Source: a virus
DNA: 32,961 bases
Virus record (IMG/VR): IMGVR_UViG_3300032069_000872
Span: 1 to 32,961 of that record
Reading direction: 5' to 3' (one strand)
Every line of letters begins with the position of its first letter. Position 1 is the first letter of the stretch. A model generated the notes under the pieces. The model did not search any database. It was not told the origin of the DNA and was given only the letters and a program-made list of their open reading frames with translations. Below are positions 8,355 to 15,774 of this stretch, piece after piece. Both the position numbers and the translations under genes were made by a program.

Positions 8355-8945
8355 CTATACCGGCGCTTCGACGCCCGTGATTCTTAGTTTCAAATCCGTC
8401 TTGTTCTGAACAGGCGTGCTCGCGGGGACAGTGAACCTTCGCCAGAACGAGAGCGTGAGGTTGTGAGCCTTGTCGCCGAGTGATATCTCCGCCCCGGGCG
8501 TGGCCGTGTCCAGTTCCACCTGAGTAAGCGCCACCTTGCACCAATTGGATTCATCCGAGCCTGAAGAGTCCACCGGCTTCACTTTGAGTGTCGTGTAGGT
8601 TAGAGCCGAATACACTGAAGCGCCGCTTGCATGCGTCGCCTTGGCGGTGCCGTTCTGACCACGCTGCACTGTGAGGCTTGTGGTTCCTCCACCGGCAGTC
8701 ACTATCATCTGCTCGGTGTCGATGACGATTGTGTCTCCATCGGCGAACCGCGCGGAAGGCAGAGTAATACTCGTCTGTGTACTGGTGATGTTGGCGGCAA
8801 GCGTGGTCTGCTCGTTTGCGAGGAACAACTCCCGGTCCTTAGCCTGTCCGTCAGTACCGTTGTAGGTGTCGGAATCCGGGCTTGCGAGCGTGCCCTCGGA
8901 TATCTGCTCCGTGAGCAGTGAGTCTTTGAAAAGGTGTATTGCCAT
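8355..8945 (-). CDS. Tail fibre-associated structural protein
   Basis: A 196-aa beta-rich protein. Residues ~45-115 contain a module often seen in phage surface proteins (TSITLPSARFADGDTIVIDTEQ, TSLTVQRGQNGT, HASGASVY). The C-terminal half (about 130-196) has strands ISLGDKAHNLTLSFWRRFTVP and DLKLRITGVEAPV. I cannot name a specific role. Its place between gpI and the following fibre genes suggests a fibre or fibre-adaptor. It starts 9 nt after the gpI stop. Confidence 0.65.
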   Translation of the reverse strand: MAIHLFKDSLLTEQISEGTLASPDSDTYNGTDGQAKDRELFLANEQTTLAANITSTQTSITLPSARFADGDTIVIDTEQMIVTAGGGTTSLTVQRGQNGTAKATHASGASVYSALTYTTLKVKPVDSSGSDESNWCKVALTQVELDTATPGAEISLGDKAHNLTLSFWRRFTVPASTPVQNKTDLKLRITGVEAPV

Positions 8946-8954
8946 ATTCTTCTC

Positions 8955-10001
8955 CTATTCCTGTGGCCATTGAGTGACCGTATAGAGGTTCGCAGCAGCC
9001 GCAAAACCGGCCGTGTCCGAACCCGAGATATCCTTCTGCCTGAACACGAACCTGCACGAGCGAGTCGAGCGTGCCAGCTTCGAGCGGTTCAGATGCTGAC
9101 GAACCAGCCGGAAGATAACAGGCTTCGCTCCTGGCTCCGTAGTTTCCACATCGCACTCAAGCTGCAGCCGTCGCTCTGAAAGCTCGACACCGATTAGCCT
9201 GTCCGCGCTTAGAACAAAGCCGTTGAGCTTACGACCCGCAGTTCTTCCGTGCCAGCGGTTGATGATCACCCCCGCGCTCTCATAGCCCTGGTTCAGCGTG
9301 CTCTGGTGAGTGATCTGCCAGCAAGACCAGGTAGTCTGTTTCTTCGTCAGCCTGTAGTCCGAGTTCAGCAGCCTGCGGCCGACGACGAACACTTCGTGAA
9401 TGCGGCCCGTCGAGTGCAGAGCCACAGTTCTACGCAGCGCCGCGACGAAGTCGTTTTCCATCGACTCCTGCGACAGCAGCCACTGCAGGAAGAAGACCCG
9501 TGTGCCTGCGGGATGCTGCGGCGCAAGTGTCTCCCTTATCACCGGAACGATGTTTCTGCTCTCGATCCGGTAGACCCCGAGGCTGTAAAGCTCACCCGGC
9601 AGCTTCGCGTGGGTAATCACCGAGCGCCGGTTCAGGCGCAGCGCGTTTCGAAAGGTTTCCTCGATTTCTCCTTGCCAGCCCACATTGATGAGCGCGCGCC
9701 GGATCGCCGGAACCGTGCCCTTTCGCCGATACTGCTCTACTATCTCCCGAATCTCCTGGCGCTGCGTATCCGGGTCGCGGGTCGCGTCGAAGCCGTAGCC
9801 GACTATGGCCGAAAGCAGCGGCAGGAACCGAGGCTCGCGCGCGTCCACATCCCAGATGTCCGGCAGGCGGTCGATAAGGCTCTTTACCTCATCGAGCGTG
9901 GCCGCCGGAATAGCGAGAAATGCACGCAGATCACCGCTGGTATCGCGCTCACGGTAGATAGGCGGCAGAAGGTCAAGAAGCTTGTCTTCAAACCAGGGCA
10001 T
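8955..10001 (-). CDS. Tail protein I (gpI / baseplate wedge)
   Basis: The 348-aa protein has the P2 gpI-type start: DKLLDLLPPIYRERD, LRAFLAIPAATLDEVKSLIDRLPDIWDVDA, FLPLLSAIVGYGFD, and the hallmark EQYRRKGTVPAIRRAL (about residues 89-104). The C-terminal half (after ~150) is beta-rich and unlike P2, with RWHGRTAGRKLNGF and a strand-rich end that probably binds fibres. It follows J as in other myophages. Starts at ATG overlapping the J stop. Confidence 0.9.
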   Translation of the reverse strand: MPWFEDKLLDLLPPIYRERDTSGDLRAFLAIPAATLDEVKSLIDRLPDIWDVDAREPRFLPLLSAIVGYGFDATRDPDTQRQEIREIVEQYRRKGTVPAIRRALINVGWQGEIEETFRNALRLNRRSVITHAKLPGELYSLGVYRIESRNIVPVIRETLAPQHPAGTRVFFLQWLLSQESMENDFVAALRRTVALHSTGRIHEVFVVGRRLLNSDYRLTKKQTTWSCWQITHQSTLNQGYESAGVIINRWHGRTAGRKLNGFVLSADRLIGVELSERRLQLECDVETTEPGAKPVIFRLVRQHLNRSKLARSTRSCRFVFRQKDISGSDTAGFAAAANLYTVTQWPQE

Positions 10002-11410
10002 CAGGTGGCCCTCCGCACATCCAGGTGCAACTCACCCAGCGCGGCAATCTGCCCTGGGCGTATCTCGATATCCGTTTGCGGAGAGTAGAGCTTCACGTGA
10101 CTCACCCCGCGCACTCCGTCAAGCAGCGAGACCACATCCGAGAAGTAAACGGACTGGCCGAATGCCATCTTCTCGAACGAGAAGAACTCACGAAGCGCGG
10201 ACTCCGCCCGCATGCGCACATCCTCGGGCTGCTCGGTCGGATAGATGTAGACCTCCGCGTCTATCGGCACCGGCCGGTAGCTCGGATCGAACAGGTTCAC
10301 CTCGATGGTGATGACCTTGCGTGACTCGATGAACTCCGCAAGCTCGCTCTTGAGTGTAGGCGACGGCAGCCCGCCCCCATCCGGCGCTACGGCCATGTTC
10401 ACCTGGTAGTATCGGATGTTGGCACAATCGTTGGCGTCGAGCACCTGAGCCTTCGCCACACCCGGAAAACCCTCGGCGAGAGCCTTATAGTCATCCTTGG
10501 TGACGGCTTTCCAGAGCGAGCGCAGTTCCGCTGGCCCCTGCAGTTTTGCGTGGTCAAGGGTCTCGCGGTCGGAGCCGCCCGTCGCCGGAGTCGAGTTCGT
10601 GATTGTTAGCTCAACCCGTGTTCCGTTGGAATAGACTGGACTGACGATTTCCGTCACCAGACCCCGCCCCAGGTTGCCAAGCGACCCAAGCGTCTCCAGG
10701 TATTCAATGGTGATGCTCTCACCAGTGGGCGGTATGGCACCGTGAACCCCGTCGCCGAAAACCACCCAGGTCACATCCAAGCCGTCGGTTTCAACCTGGA
10801 AATGCTTCGAGTCCGGCGCGCTGTCTATGAAGAACCGGGCCTCTCCCCATTCCACTCCTCCAAGATGGGCCTGCACCGAGTCCTGGGCGATGCTGGTGGG
10901 AGTTAGAGCATATCTCTGGCCGCAGCCGCCTGTCGCCGTGAACTCCTCGAGTCTGCGCACACCCTGCCGCGCGCCGACATCCGCCGTCATCTGACCGCGC
11001 GGAATGATCGTGCTTTCGATAGTCTCGAAATCTACGTCCCCATCATCGAGCTTCGCTTTGCAGACTGTTCCTGTAGGAATGGTGATATCTTCTGTCATTG
11101 CGGATGGCAAGCTGAATCTGAGTGCTGTTGTGGCCGCCACCGGAGAATCGAGCCTGTATCCGATAAGTTTGCACAGGTTGATGACATTCTGTCGCTGCCG
11201 CGCCGTTGGCAGGAATGCTTCCGCCGCCTGCGCGTCAAGGTAATATGCGAGCATGTCTCCGACGCCGCAGAACAGTTCAAGGAGCACCACGCCCAGGTCG
11301 GACTCGTTGAAGTCGGTCCACCTGTCAGTAAGCTGCGGGATGCGCGCAAGGAGTTCTTGCCGCAGCGATTCGTAATCCTTATTACTATATGTAATGCTCG
11401 CTCTACCCAC
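10001..11410 (-). CDS. Baseplate wedge protein J-like (gp6/gpJ)
   Basis: A 469-aa wedge protein. The opening (SNKDYESLRQELLARIPQLTDRWTDFNESDLGVVLLELF) and LAYYLDAQAAEAFLPTARQRQNVINL are standard for the baseplate J family. The core has PTGTVCKAK and GDGVHGAIPPTGESITIEY. The end (YFSDVVSLLDGVRGVSHVKLYSP) is the usual C-terminal pattern. I chose GTG at 11410, because GGAGG lies 8 nt upstream and overlap with gp25 is then only 8 nt; longer starts are possible. It is coupled to the gpI gene by TGATG. Confidence 0.93.
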   Translation of the reverse strand: MGRASITYSNKDYESLRQELLARIPQLTDRWTDFNESDLGVVLLELFCGVGDMLAYYLDAQAAEAFLPTARQRQNVINLCKLIGYRLDSPVAATTALRFSLPSAMTEDITIPTGTVCKAKLDDGDVDFETIESTIIPRGQMTADVGARQGVRRLEEFTATGGCGQRYALTPTSIAQDSVQAHLGGVEWGEARFFIDSAPDSKHFQVETDGLDVTWVVFGDGVHGAIPPTGESITIEYLETLGSLGNLGRGLVTEIVSPVYSNGTRVELTITNSTPATGGSDRETLDHAKLQGPAELRSLWKAVTKDDYKALAEGFPGVAKAQVLDANDCANIRYYQVNMAVAPDGGGLPSPTLKSELAEFIESRKVITIEVNLFDPSYRPVPIDAEVYIYPTEQPEDVRMRAESALREFFSFEKMAFGQSVYFSDVVSLLDGVRGVSHVKLYSPQTDIEIRPGQIAALGELHLDVRRAT

Positions 11411-11840
11411 GGATCGGTCCTCCATCCAGGATTGCATCGCGGCAGAATGGCCACACCAGGTTCCCCGCCACCTGCGTGTCTATCACCCGATAGGAGATGC
11501 AAACGAGTATGGTGTTCTCATCGGTCGTTTCCGGCGACTCGTCAAATGAGACATCGGTCACGTAAACCCGCTTCTCCCATCGCTCGATTGCGTCGATGAT
11601 GTAGTGTCGCAGGAGACCCCGCAGAACCCGGTCGTTGGGTTCAAAGACCAAGTCTTTCACATGTGAGCCGAACTCAGCATTCATAAACCGCTCGCCCGGG
11701 CGCGTGCCCAGTATCTGCAAGATGCTCTCGTGTATGTGTGCGTGGTCCATCGACGTGACCGTAGAGACCTGCGCGCCGCCGGATCGCTTAGCGAACGCAA
11801 ATGGGAACCGCAGCCCTTTGCCGAGGAAGTCAGTGCTCAT
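11403..11840 (-). CDS. Baseplate wedge protein gp25-like
   Basis: The 145-aa protein has the gpW/gp25 signature: HESILQILGTRPGERFMNAEFGSHVKDLVFEP (residues ~38-70), followed by helix RGLLRHYIIDAIERWEKRV and the strand pattern of the fold. In contractile systems it starts sheath polymerisation from the baseplate. ATG at 11840 overlaps the previous stop as TGATG with GAGGAG 8 nt upstream; a GTG one codon earlier is also possible. Confidence 0.95.
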   Translation of the reverse strand: MSTDFLGKGLRFPFAFAKRSGGAQVSTVTSMDHAHIHESILQILGTRPGERFMNAEFGSHVKDLVFEPNDRVLRGLLRHYIIDAIERWEKRVYVTDVSFDESPETTDENTILVCISYRVIDTQVAGNLVWPFCRDAILDGGPIRG

Positions 11841-12718
11841 CACTCATGCTCCTCACAGTCAAAGCAGATCGCGCCGGTATCCGTACCGCTCCCATCGCCG
11901 GAACCCTCCGGGAATCGGATCACCAGGTCAAGCCCGCTCGCAAGCGACAGATGGATGGTGCCATCGGCCTCTATCATCCCGGCGTGCCCGCTTTCCATTG
12001 CACGGAAGCTCTTCGACCCGCCGGAAATGCTTCGCGCCTGCACTTCCTCGCCGATGCCCTCGATGCGGCCGATCCCGATAATATCCACCGTGCCTGTCGG
12101 ATTGCTGATGACAAGAAGCCTCTCCTGCCGCAGCACATCGAGCCGGGTTCCATCCGGCAGCGTCGCCATATATCTGCCGTCTGCCGCGAGCGTCGGTTCC
12201 ACATCGTGAGGCAATCCCTCTATCCCGCAAGACTCGTGAGTCACTGTTATGGCATCGCTCACAAGGTCAAGCTCCATGCCGCCCGGCAGGACGACCTTGC
12301 CCGCGCGCGACGGAGCGACCGGCAGTGCCGCGCCATCCTCGCCAATCGAAACCATCCCGCCATCCGGCAGGACTCTCAGGAACGACCCGTCCGAGAACGA
12401 GAACAACCGACCGCCGTCGGGAAGATCACGAATCGTGGTTCCAGCAGGCACTGACTGGAAAGGATGGGCATCCGCGTCATCGTCCAGACGGCGCAGATAC
12501 TCACCGGCGCTCTGTTCATGCAGTGCAAGAATCCGCTGAGCCTCCTGGCGCATCAGTTCGGAGACGGCAAAGCTCTGCTCCAGAAGCACGCGTATCGCAT
12601 GCACCTCATCCCTGACCTCAGCAACAACTCCGGCCAGGGCCATAAGCTCGTAGTGGTTCTCGGACGAGCTTGTCTGTTCGATTATGAGTTGCGGATCGCC
12701 GCTTCCATTCTGAGCCAT
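11840..12718 (-). CDS. Coiled-coil / beta-repeat baseplate protein of unknown function
   Basis: A 292-aa protein. The first ~80 residues are helical and probably a coiled coil (LAGVVAEVRDEVHAIRVLL, MRQEAQRILALHEQ). The rest is built of short strands with a repeated DG turn: RDLPDGGRL, FSDGSFLRVLPDGG, EDGAALP, AADGRYMATLPDGTRL, EADGTIHLSL. That suggests a beta-solenoid or intertwined trimeric shaft. Both termini are acidic, and the end has CFDCEEHE. I do not recognise the family. It lies between the adhesin and gp25, so a needle, wedge or fibre-attachment role is likely. The ATG at 12718 follows the previous stop by 1 nt. Confidence 0.65.
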   Translation of the reverse strand: MAQNGSGDPQLIIEQTSSSENHYELMALAGVVAEVRDEVHAIRVLLEQSFAVSELMRQEAQRILALHEQSAGEYLRRLDDDADAHPFQSVPAGTTIRDLPDGGRLFSFSDGSFLRVLPDGGMVSIGEDGAALPVAPSRAGKVVLPGGMELDLVSDAITVTHESCGIEGLPHDVEPTLAADGRYMATLPDGTRLDVLRQERLLVISNPTGTVDIIGIGRIEGIGEEVQARSISGGSKSFRAMESGHAGMIEADGTIHLSLASGLDLVIRFPEGSGDGSGTDTGAICFDCEEHE

Positions 12719-12719
12719 C

Positions 12720-13451
12720 TTAGTACCACCACTTGGGAACAAGTCTTATATTGCCGACGTACCAGCCGTCGAACATCTGATAGAGAGCGTCCTTCGTGTC
12801 CCACTTGAACCGGACAGTGACGCTGTGCCCGATATACTCCCACAGGTCAACCCACTCAGTCCGCCGTGGGATTACGCAGGGCTGGTTCCAGGCCGGGTAG
12901 ATCACTGGCGGCGGATTGAAGTTGCGTTTCCAGCGGTTGTCGAAATAGATGTCCAGGCAGTCGTGATTGTGAGCGCCGAAGCTCTCAATCTCGCCCCAGA
13001 CGTCGAAATACATCCAGTAGTGCCTGTCGAGATCGAGCGTAAGCGCGAGTTCCCCCTGGACACGGATGTTGCATCCCCACTGATCGAACCAGTCGGTGAA
13101 ATACTTGAAATGCCAGACTCCACCGTCGAGCTTCTCCACATAGCCGGTCTCCGTGATGTCTCTTACGACCGACGGCCCCTGCTCACGGTAGACATCAACC
13201 TGCAGATAGCGCCGAGAAACCACAGAGCCATCCCGGATTGCCTCCGCGACTATGACCGCCGCGCCGGGCAGCGATCCATACGTAAGCACGCCGCTGGAGA
13301 CGTCGGCGATGTTGGTATCAGACGAATAGAGCGATACTTCACCCTCCGGGTCTCCAACCACATCCAGTTGCACGGACTTTGCCTGCTGGTCATAGGGATG
13401 TATGATTGCCTGCGGGCGAATGTCCCAGTAGACGACTCTTGATTCACTCAT
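12720..13451 (-). CDS. Ig-like plus jelly-roll adhesin of the baseplate
   Basis: A 243-aa protein in two parts. Residues 1-90 are a BIG2-like Ig domain paralogous to the preceding gene. Residues ~95-240 look like the jelly-roll domain that accompanies immune-inhibitor-A (M6) peptidases and other surface proteins: DLWEYIGHSVTVRFKWDTKD (201-220), then FDGWYVGNIRLV. Such domains often bind glycans or proteins. No protease motif is present. ATG at 13451 follows the previous stop as TAAGATG; no strong ribosome binding site is seen, so translation may be coupled. Confidence 0.7.
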   Translation of the reverse strand: MSESRVVYWDIRPQAIIHPYDQQAKSVQLDVVGDPEGEVSLYSSDTNIADVSSGVLTYGSLPGAAVIVAEAIRDGSVVSRRYLQVDVYREQGPSVVRDITETGYVEKLDGGVWHFKYFTDWFDQWGCNIRVQGELALTLDLDRHYWMYFDVWGEIESFGAHNHDCLDIYFDNRWKRNFNPPPVIYPAWNQPCVIPRRTEWVDLWEYIGHSVTVRFKWDTKDALYQMFDGWYVGNIRLVPKWWY

Positions 13452-13452
13452 C

Positions 13453-13737
13453 TTAGGAGACCGCAATCTCGCTTGCGGCCGCTACCACCTCCGCTATGAC
13501 GTAACGCGCGCTGGTCCTGTCTTCAGAATCGTAAGACACGATGACCGTCGAGCCAACATTCAGTCCGAGGTTGACAATGCCGTTCGCATCGACAGTCGCC
13601 ACTATCTCGTCAACCGATTGGAACTGGACGGTTCCCCTTGGAAGACCACGAACCGACAGTGGAACCACCGTCCCCAACGGACTCTTTGAGACCTTGATTG
13701 TCTTCGGGAACACGTCCCAATATTGAACCTGATCCAA
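13453..13737 (-). CDS. Small BIG2-like Ig protein
   Basis: About 94 aa, one bacterial Ig-like (BIG2-type) domain: DQVQYWDVFPKTIKV, then VQFQSVDEIVATVDANGIVNLGLNVGSTVIV, the usual 'd..vAtVd..G.v.....G...i' pattern. I prefer the TTG at 13737, because GAGG lies 6 nt upstream and its N-terminus then aligns with that of the next gene (QYWDVFPKTI against VYWDIRPQAI). An earlier TTG at 13749 overlaps the PAAR stop and is possible. Probably a baseplate decoration or adhesion module. Confidence 0.65.
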   Translation of the reverse strand: MDQVQYWDVFPKTIKVSKSPLGTVVPLSVRGLPRGTVQFQSVDEIVATVDANGIVNLGLNVGSTVIVSYDSEDRTSARYVIAEVVAAASEIAVS

Positions 13738-13745
13738 TGTCCACC

Positions 13746-14012
13746 TCAATTGTCGCTTGCGTTCAGGCTGCCGGTTGCTATCACCGCGCCGCACCCCGCG
13801 ATGTCACCCATCCGGGCGTTCGGCCTGCAATCTGTCGCGGTATCCAGGCTCCCGGTAACAATGGGAGTCACACCGTGTCCCGGTATCGGGCAAACATGCA
13901 TGTCGCACATGCGAGCCACCGGCCTGCCGTTAACGAATGCAGTCACCGATCCTGTGATGACGGTTCCGCCGTGGCTGGAGACATCGCCGAGCCTTGCCTG
14001 TGGTCGCGCCAC
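13746..14012 (-). CDS. PAAR-repeat spike tip protein
   Basis: The 88-aa protein carries PAAR-type repeats: ARLGDVSSHGGTVITGS, then VNGRPVARMCDMHVCP, then GHGVTPIVTGSLDTATDCRPNARMGDIAGCGAVI. His and Cys residues sit where PAAR proteins bind a zinc ion at the tip. It sharpens the central spike. The start is GTG at 14012, with GGGAGG 8 nt upstream, in preference to a longer frame that overlaps the preceding gene. Directly downstream of the XhlA-like gene. Confidence 0.92.
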   Translation of the reverse strand: MARPQARLGDVSSHGGTVITGSVTAFVNGRPVARMCDMHVCPIPGHGVTPIVTGSLDTATDCRPNARMGDIAGCGAVIATGSLNASDN

Positions 14013-14014
14013 TT

Positions 14015-14413
14015 CTAGTGCCTCCCGAAGTAGTTGATGACTGCGCTGATGATGCCGCTTACGATCCCGCCCAGAGTCACTACCAGCCCGACGACTTTCC
14101 ACATCGTGTCGACGCCGACCTTGCCCTCAAGCCCAGTGTTGAGTTCCTTGATCTGTTCAGCGTGACGGGCAAGCTCATCGTTAATGCCTCGAACGATCAG
14201 CTCGACATTATCCTTGTCCGACTTCTTCTCGATCTCCCGCTCAATGTGTTCCAGGCGATCCTGTATGTCGCGTCTATGACCCTCAAGTATCGAGCGGAAC
14301 TCCGCGCGCCATTGGTCGAAAGTCTTGGCAAGGAGCCGTTCGCTTTCCACCCAGCCGCACTTTGTTGGGCCCTGGCACTGGTTCTCACTCACGGATTCTT
14401 CTCCTTGCCTCAT
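14015..14413 (-). CDS. Coiled-coil protein with C-terminal membrane anchor (XhlA-like)
   Basis: A 132-aa protein with a central coiled coil (residues ~30-100, RRDIQDRLEHIEREIEKK and onward) and a C-terminal transmembrane segment (MWKVVGLVVTLGGIVSGIISAV). This is the layout of the haemolysin XhlA family that works with holins in Bacillus phage PBSX. The N-terminus has two cysteines (C13, C19). ATG at 14413 overlaps the spike stop as ATGA; the much longer open frame upstream is the spike gene's shadow. Could be a lysis accessory protein or a spike chaperone. Confidence 0.6.
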   Translation of the reverse strand: MRQGEESVSENQCQGPTKCGWVESERLLAKTFDQWRAEFRSILEGHRRDIQDRLEHIEREIEKKSDKDNVELIVRGINDELARHAEQIKELNTGLEGKVGVDTMWKVVGLVVTLGGIVSGIISAVINYFGRH

Positions 14414-15432
14414 GGGTTGATAAGCACCTTTCCGGTCGAGCGCACGACGATGTGACCTGCAGACCCGTCCATGATCACCTTGCTTCCCGCTCTGTCCTTG
14501 AGCCGAATCTGCTCGCCGCCGTTTGCGGAGATGATCCGGACTTCCTGCGTCCCTCCCAGTCCCCAGATGCTTATGCTCTCCCGGCCTTTGGTAGTGTCGA
14601 TAAGTATCTTCTGCCAGCGCGAGCGAGTCTTGTCGCAGGAGAGGATGTGAATCTTCTCCTTGTCCTGCCAAGCCTCAAGCCGCAGGAACTGACGGCACGC
14701 ATCCGTTACTTGAACAAACGCTTTGCGACCTTTGATATCCCGCGAGATATCGATCTGTTGACCTGTCGCACCAGCACCCGCTTGGCTGTTGCCTTCGCTT
14801 GACGCAAAATCGTGCGTCCCGCGCCTCCGAGTATTTTCACTCTGAACCTCCGCTTTCACCGGGCAGTGCATGTGCAGGATCTGCCCAGCCCTGTCGATTA
14901 TCTTGAGGAACTCCTCTTCGTCCCGGTCGTCCATCACGATGGTATGGCCGGTCTCGGTTTTAACGAGCACTTTCCTGCGAGGGCAGTAGTAAGGCGGATG
15001 GCCGTGAAACTTGCCGTGCTCTTTGCTGTCCGCCGCGTCCGGTGCATGCTCTCGCTTGTCCTCACAGTCACGACACGTTGTAGACGAACACAGCCGCTTC
15101 GATTCCTCCGGCTGCTCCCCGGGGTTCGACTTCGCAAGCCAGACGCCGCTCCAGATTGGATACTGCGGGTCACCACCCTCAAACTCCGCCCACACGCTCG
15201 CGCCCTCTTCGGGGATTAGGAACATCCCGCTATCGTCATTGCCACCATAAGGAAAGCAGGGCCATGCCCAGTCCGACCAGTTCTCCTTGCCGACTCCGAG
15301 CACTGCAGGCACTTCCAATCTGCATCTGCCCAGTCGCTCCGGGTCGTTGTTATCACGCACGAAAGCGCGGTACTTGCCATACCATTTGTCTTTGTAGCGC
15401 TCTTCGTGCTGCTGGTCTTGAAACTCAAGCAT
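14410..15432 (-). CDS. Baseplate spike protein with OB fold (gpV / VgrG-like)
   Basis: A 340-aa central spike. Residues ~15-100 form the gp5/gpV OB domain: YRAFVRDNNDPERLGRCRLEVP, then WAWPCFPYGG, GMFLIPEEGASVWAEF and GGDPQYPIWSGVW. After it comes a Cys/His-rich insert (C115, C120, C123, C150, with several His at 139-145) that could hold a metal. From about 150 onward repeats of short strands (KVLVKTETGHTIVMDD, KIIDRAGQILHMHC, SKVIMDGSAGHIVVRS) suggest a triple-stranded beta-helix needle. No lysozyme domain is inserted. It pierces the outer layer of the host, tipped by the PAAR protein encoded two genes later. AGGAG 6 nt before ATG. Confidence 0.9.
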   Translation of the reverse strand: MLEFQDQQHEERYKDKWYGKYRAFVRDNNDPERLGRCRLEVPAVLGVGKENWSDWAWPCFPYGGNDDSGMFLIPEEGASVWAEFEGGDPQYPIWSGVWLAKSNPGEQPEESKRLCSSTTCRDCEDKREHAPDAADSKEHGKFHGHPPYYCPRRKVLVKTETGHTIVMDDRDEEEFLKIIDRAGQILHMHCPVKAEVQSENTRRRGTHDFASSEGNSQAGAGATGQQIDISRDIKGRKAFVQVTDACRQFLRLEAWQDKEKIHILSCDKTRSRWQKILIDTTKGRESISIWGLGGTQEVRIISANGGEQIRLKDRAGSKVIMDGSAGHIVVRSTGKVLINP

Positions 15433-15445
15433 GGCCCGCTCCTAC

Positions 15446-15757
15446 CTACAGCCCGCGAAATGCCTCGCGAAGAACCCGCAGGATAATAGTCTTCGGGGTC
15501 TTCTTGGGATCGGCCTTGGCAACGGAGTCACGGATGGCGTCCTTTGCCGCATCGGGAAGTTTCTTCTCCGTCCCTGCGACGCCGCTCTTGACTTCACCGG
15601 CCCCCACGCGCTCGATGACACCTATCACGGTATCAAGCGCGAGTGCCTGCGCACGTCCCCAGGCTGTTAGCCTGACGACCGCGATGAGCGCGACGAGGAA
15701 CGCTGTAAGAACCTCCCTGTTGTCCAGGATGAACCTGGCTACCTGATCGATCTGCAT
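15446..15757 (-). CDS. Small membrane protein, holin candidate
   Basis: The 103-aa product has one N-terminal transmembrane segment (VLTAFLVALIAVVRLTAW, about residues 15-32) and a soluble C-terminal half with charged helices (GTEKKLPDAAKDAIRDSV). This plan and size resemble the LLH-type phage holins, but the match is by layout only. AAGGAGG lies 9 nt before the ATG. It sits between hub and spike genes. No endolysin is visible near it, so a structural or membrane-docking role for tail assembly is possible. Confidence 0.5.
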   Translation of the reverse strand: MQIDQVARFILDNREVLTAFLVALIAVVRLTAWGRAQALALDTVIGVIERVGAGEVKSGVAGTEKKLPDAAKDAIRDSVAKADPKKTPKTIILRVLREAFRGL

Positions 15758-15774
15758 GTGCGATTGCCTCCTTG

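Noticed and set aside
14414-14671. N-terminal extension of the XhlA-like gene
   Set aside because: It is the spike gene read in another frame; the ATG at 14413 overlaps the spike stop codon.
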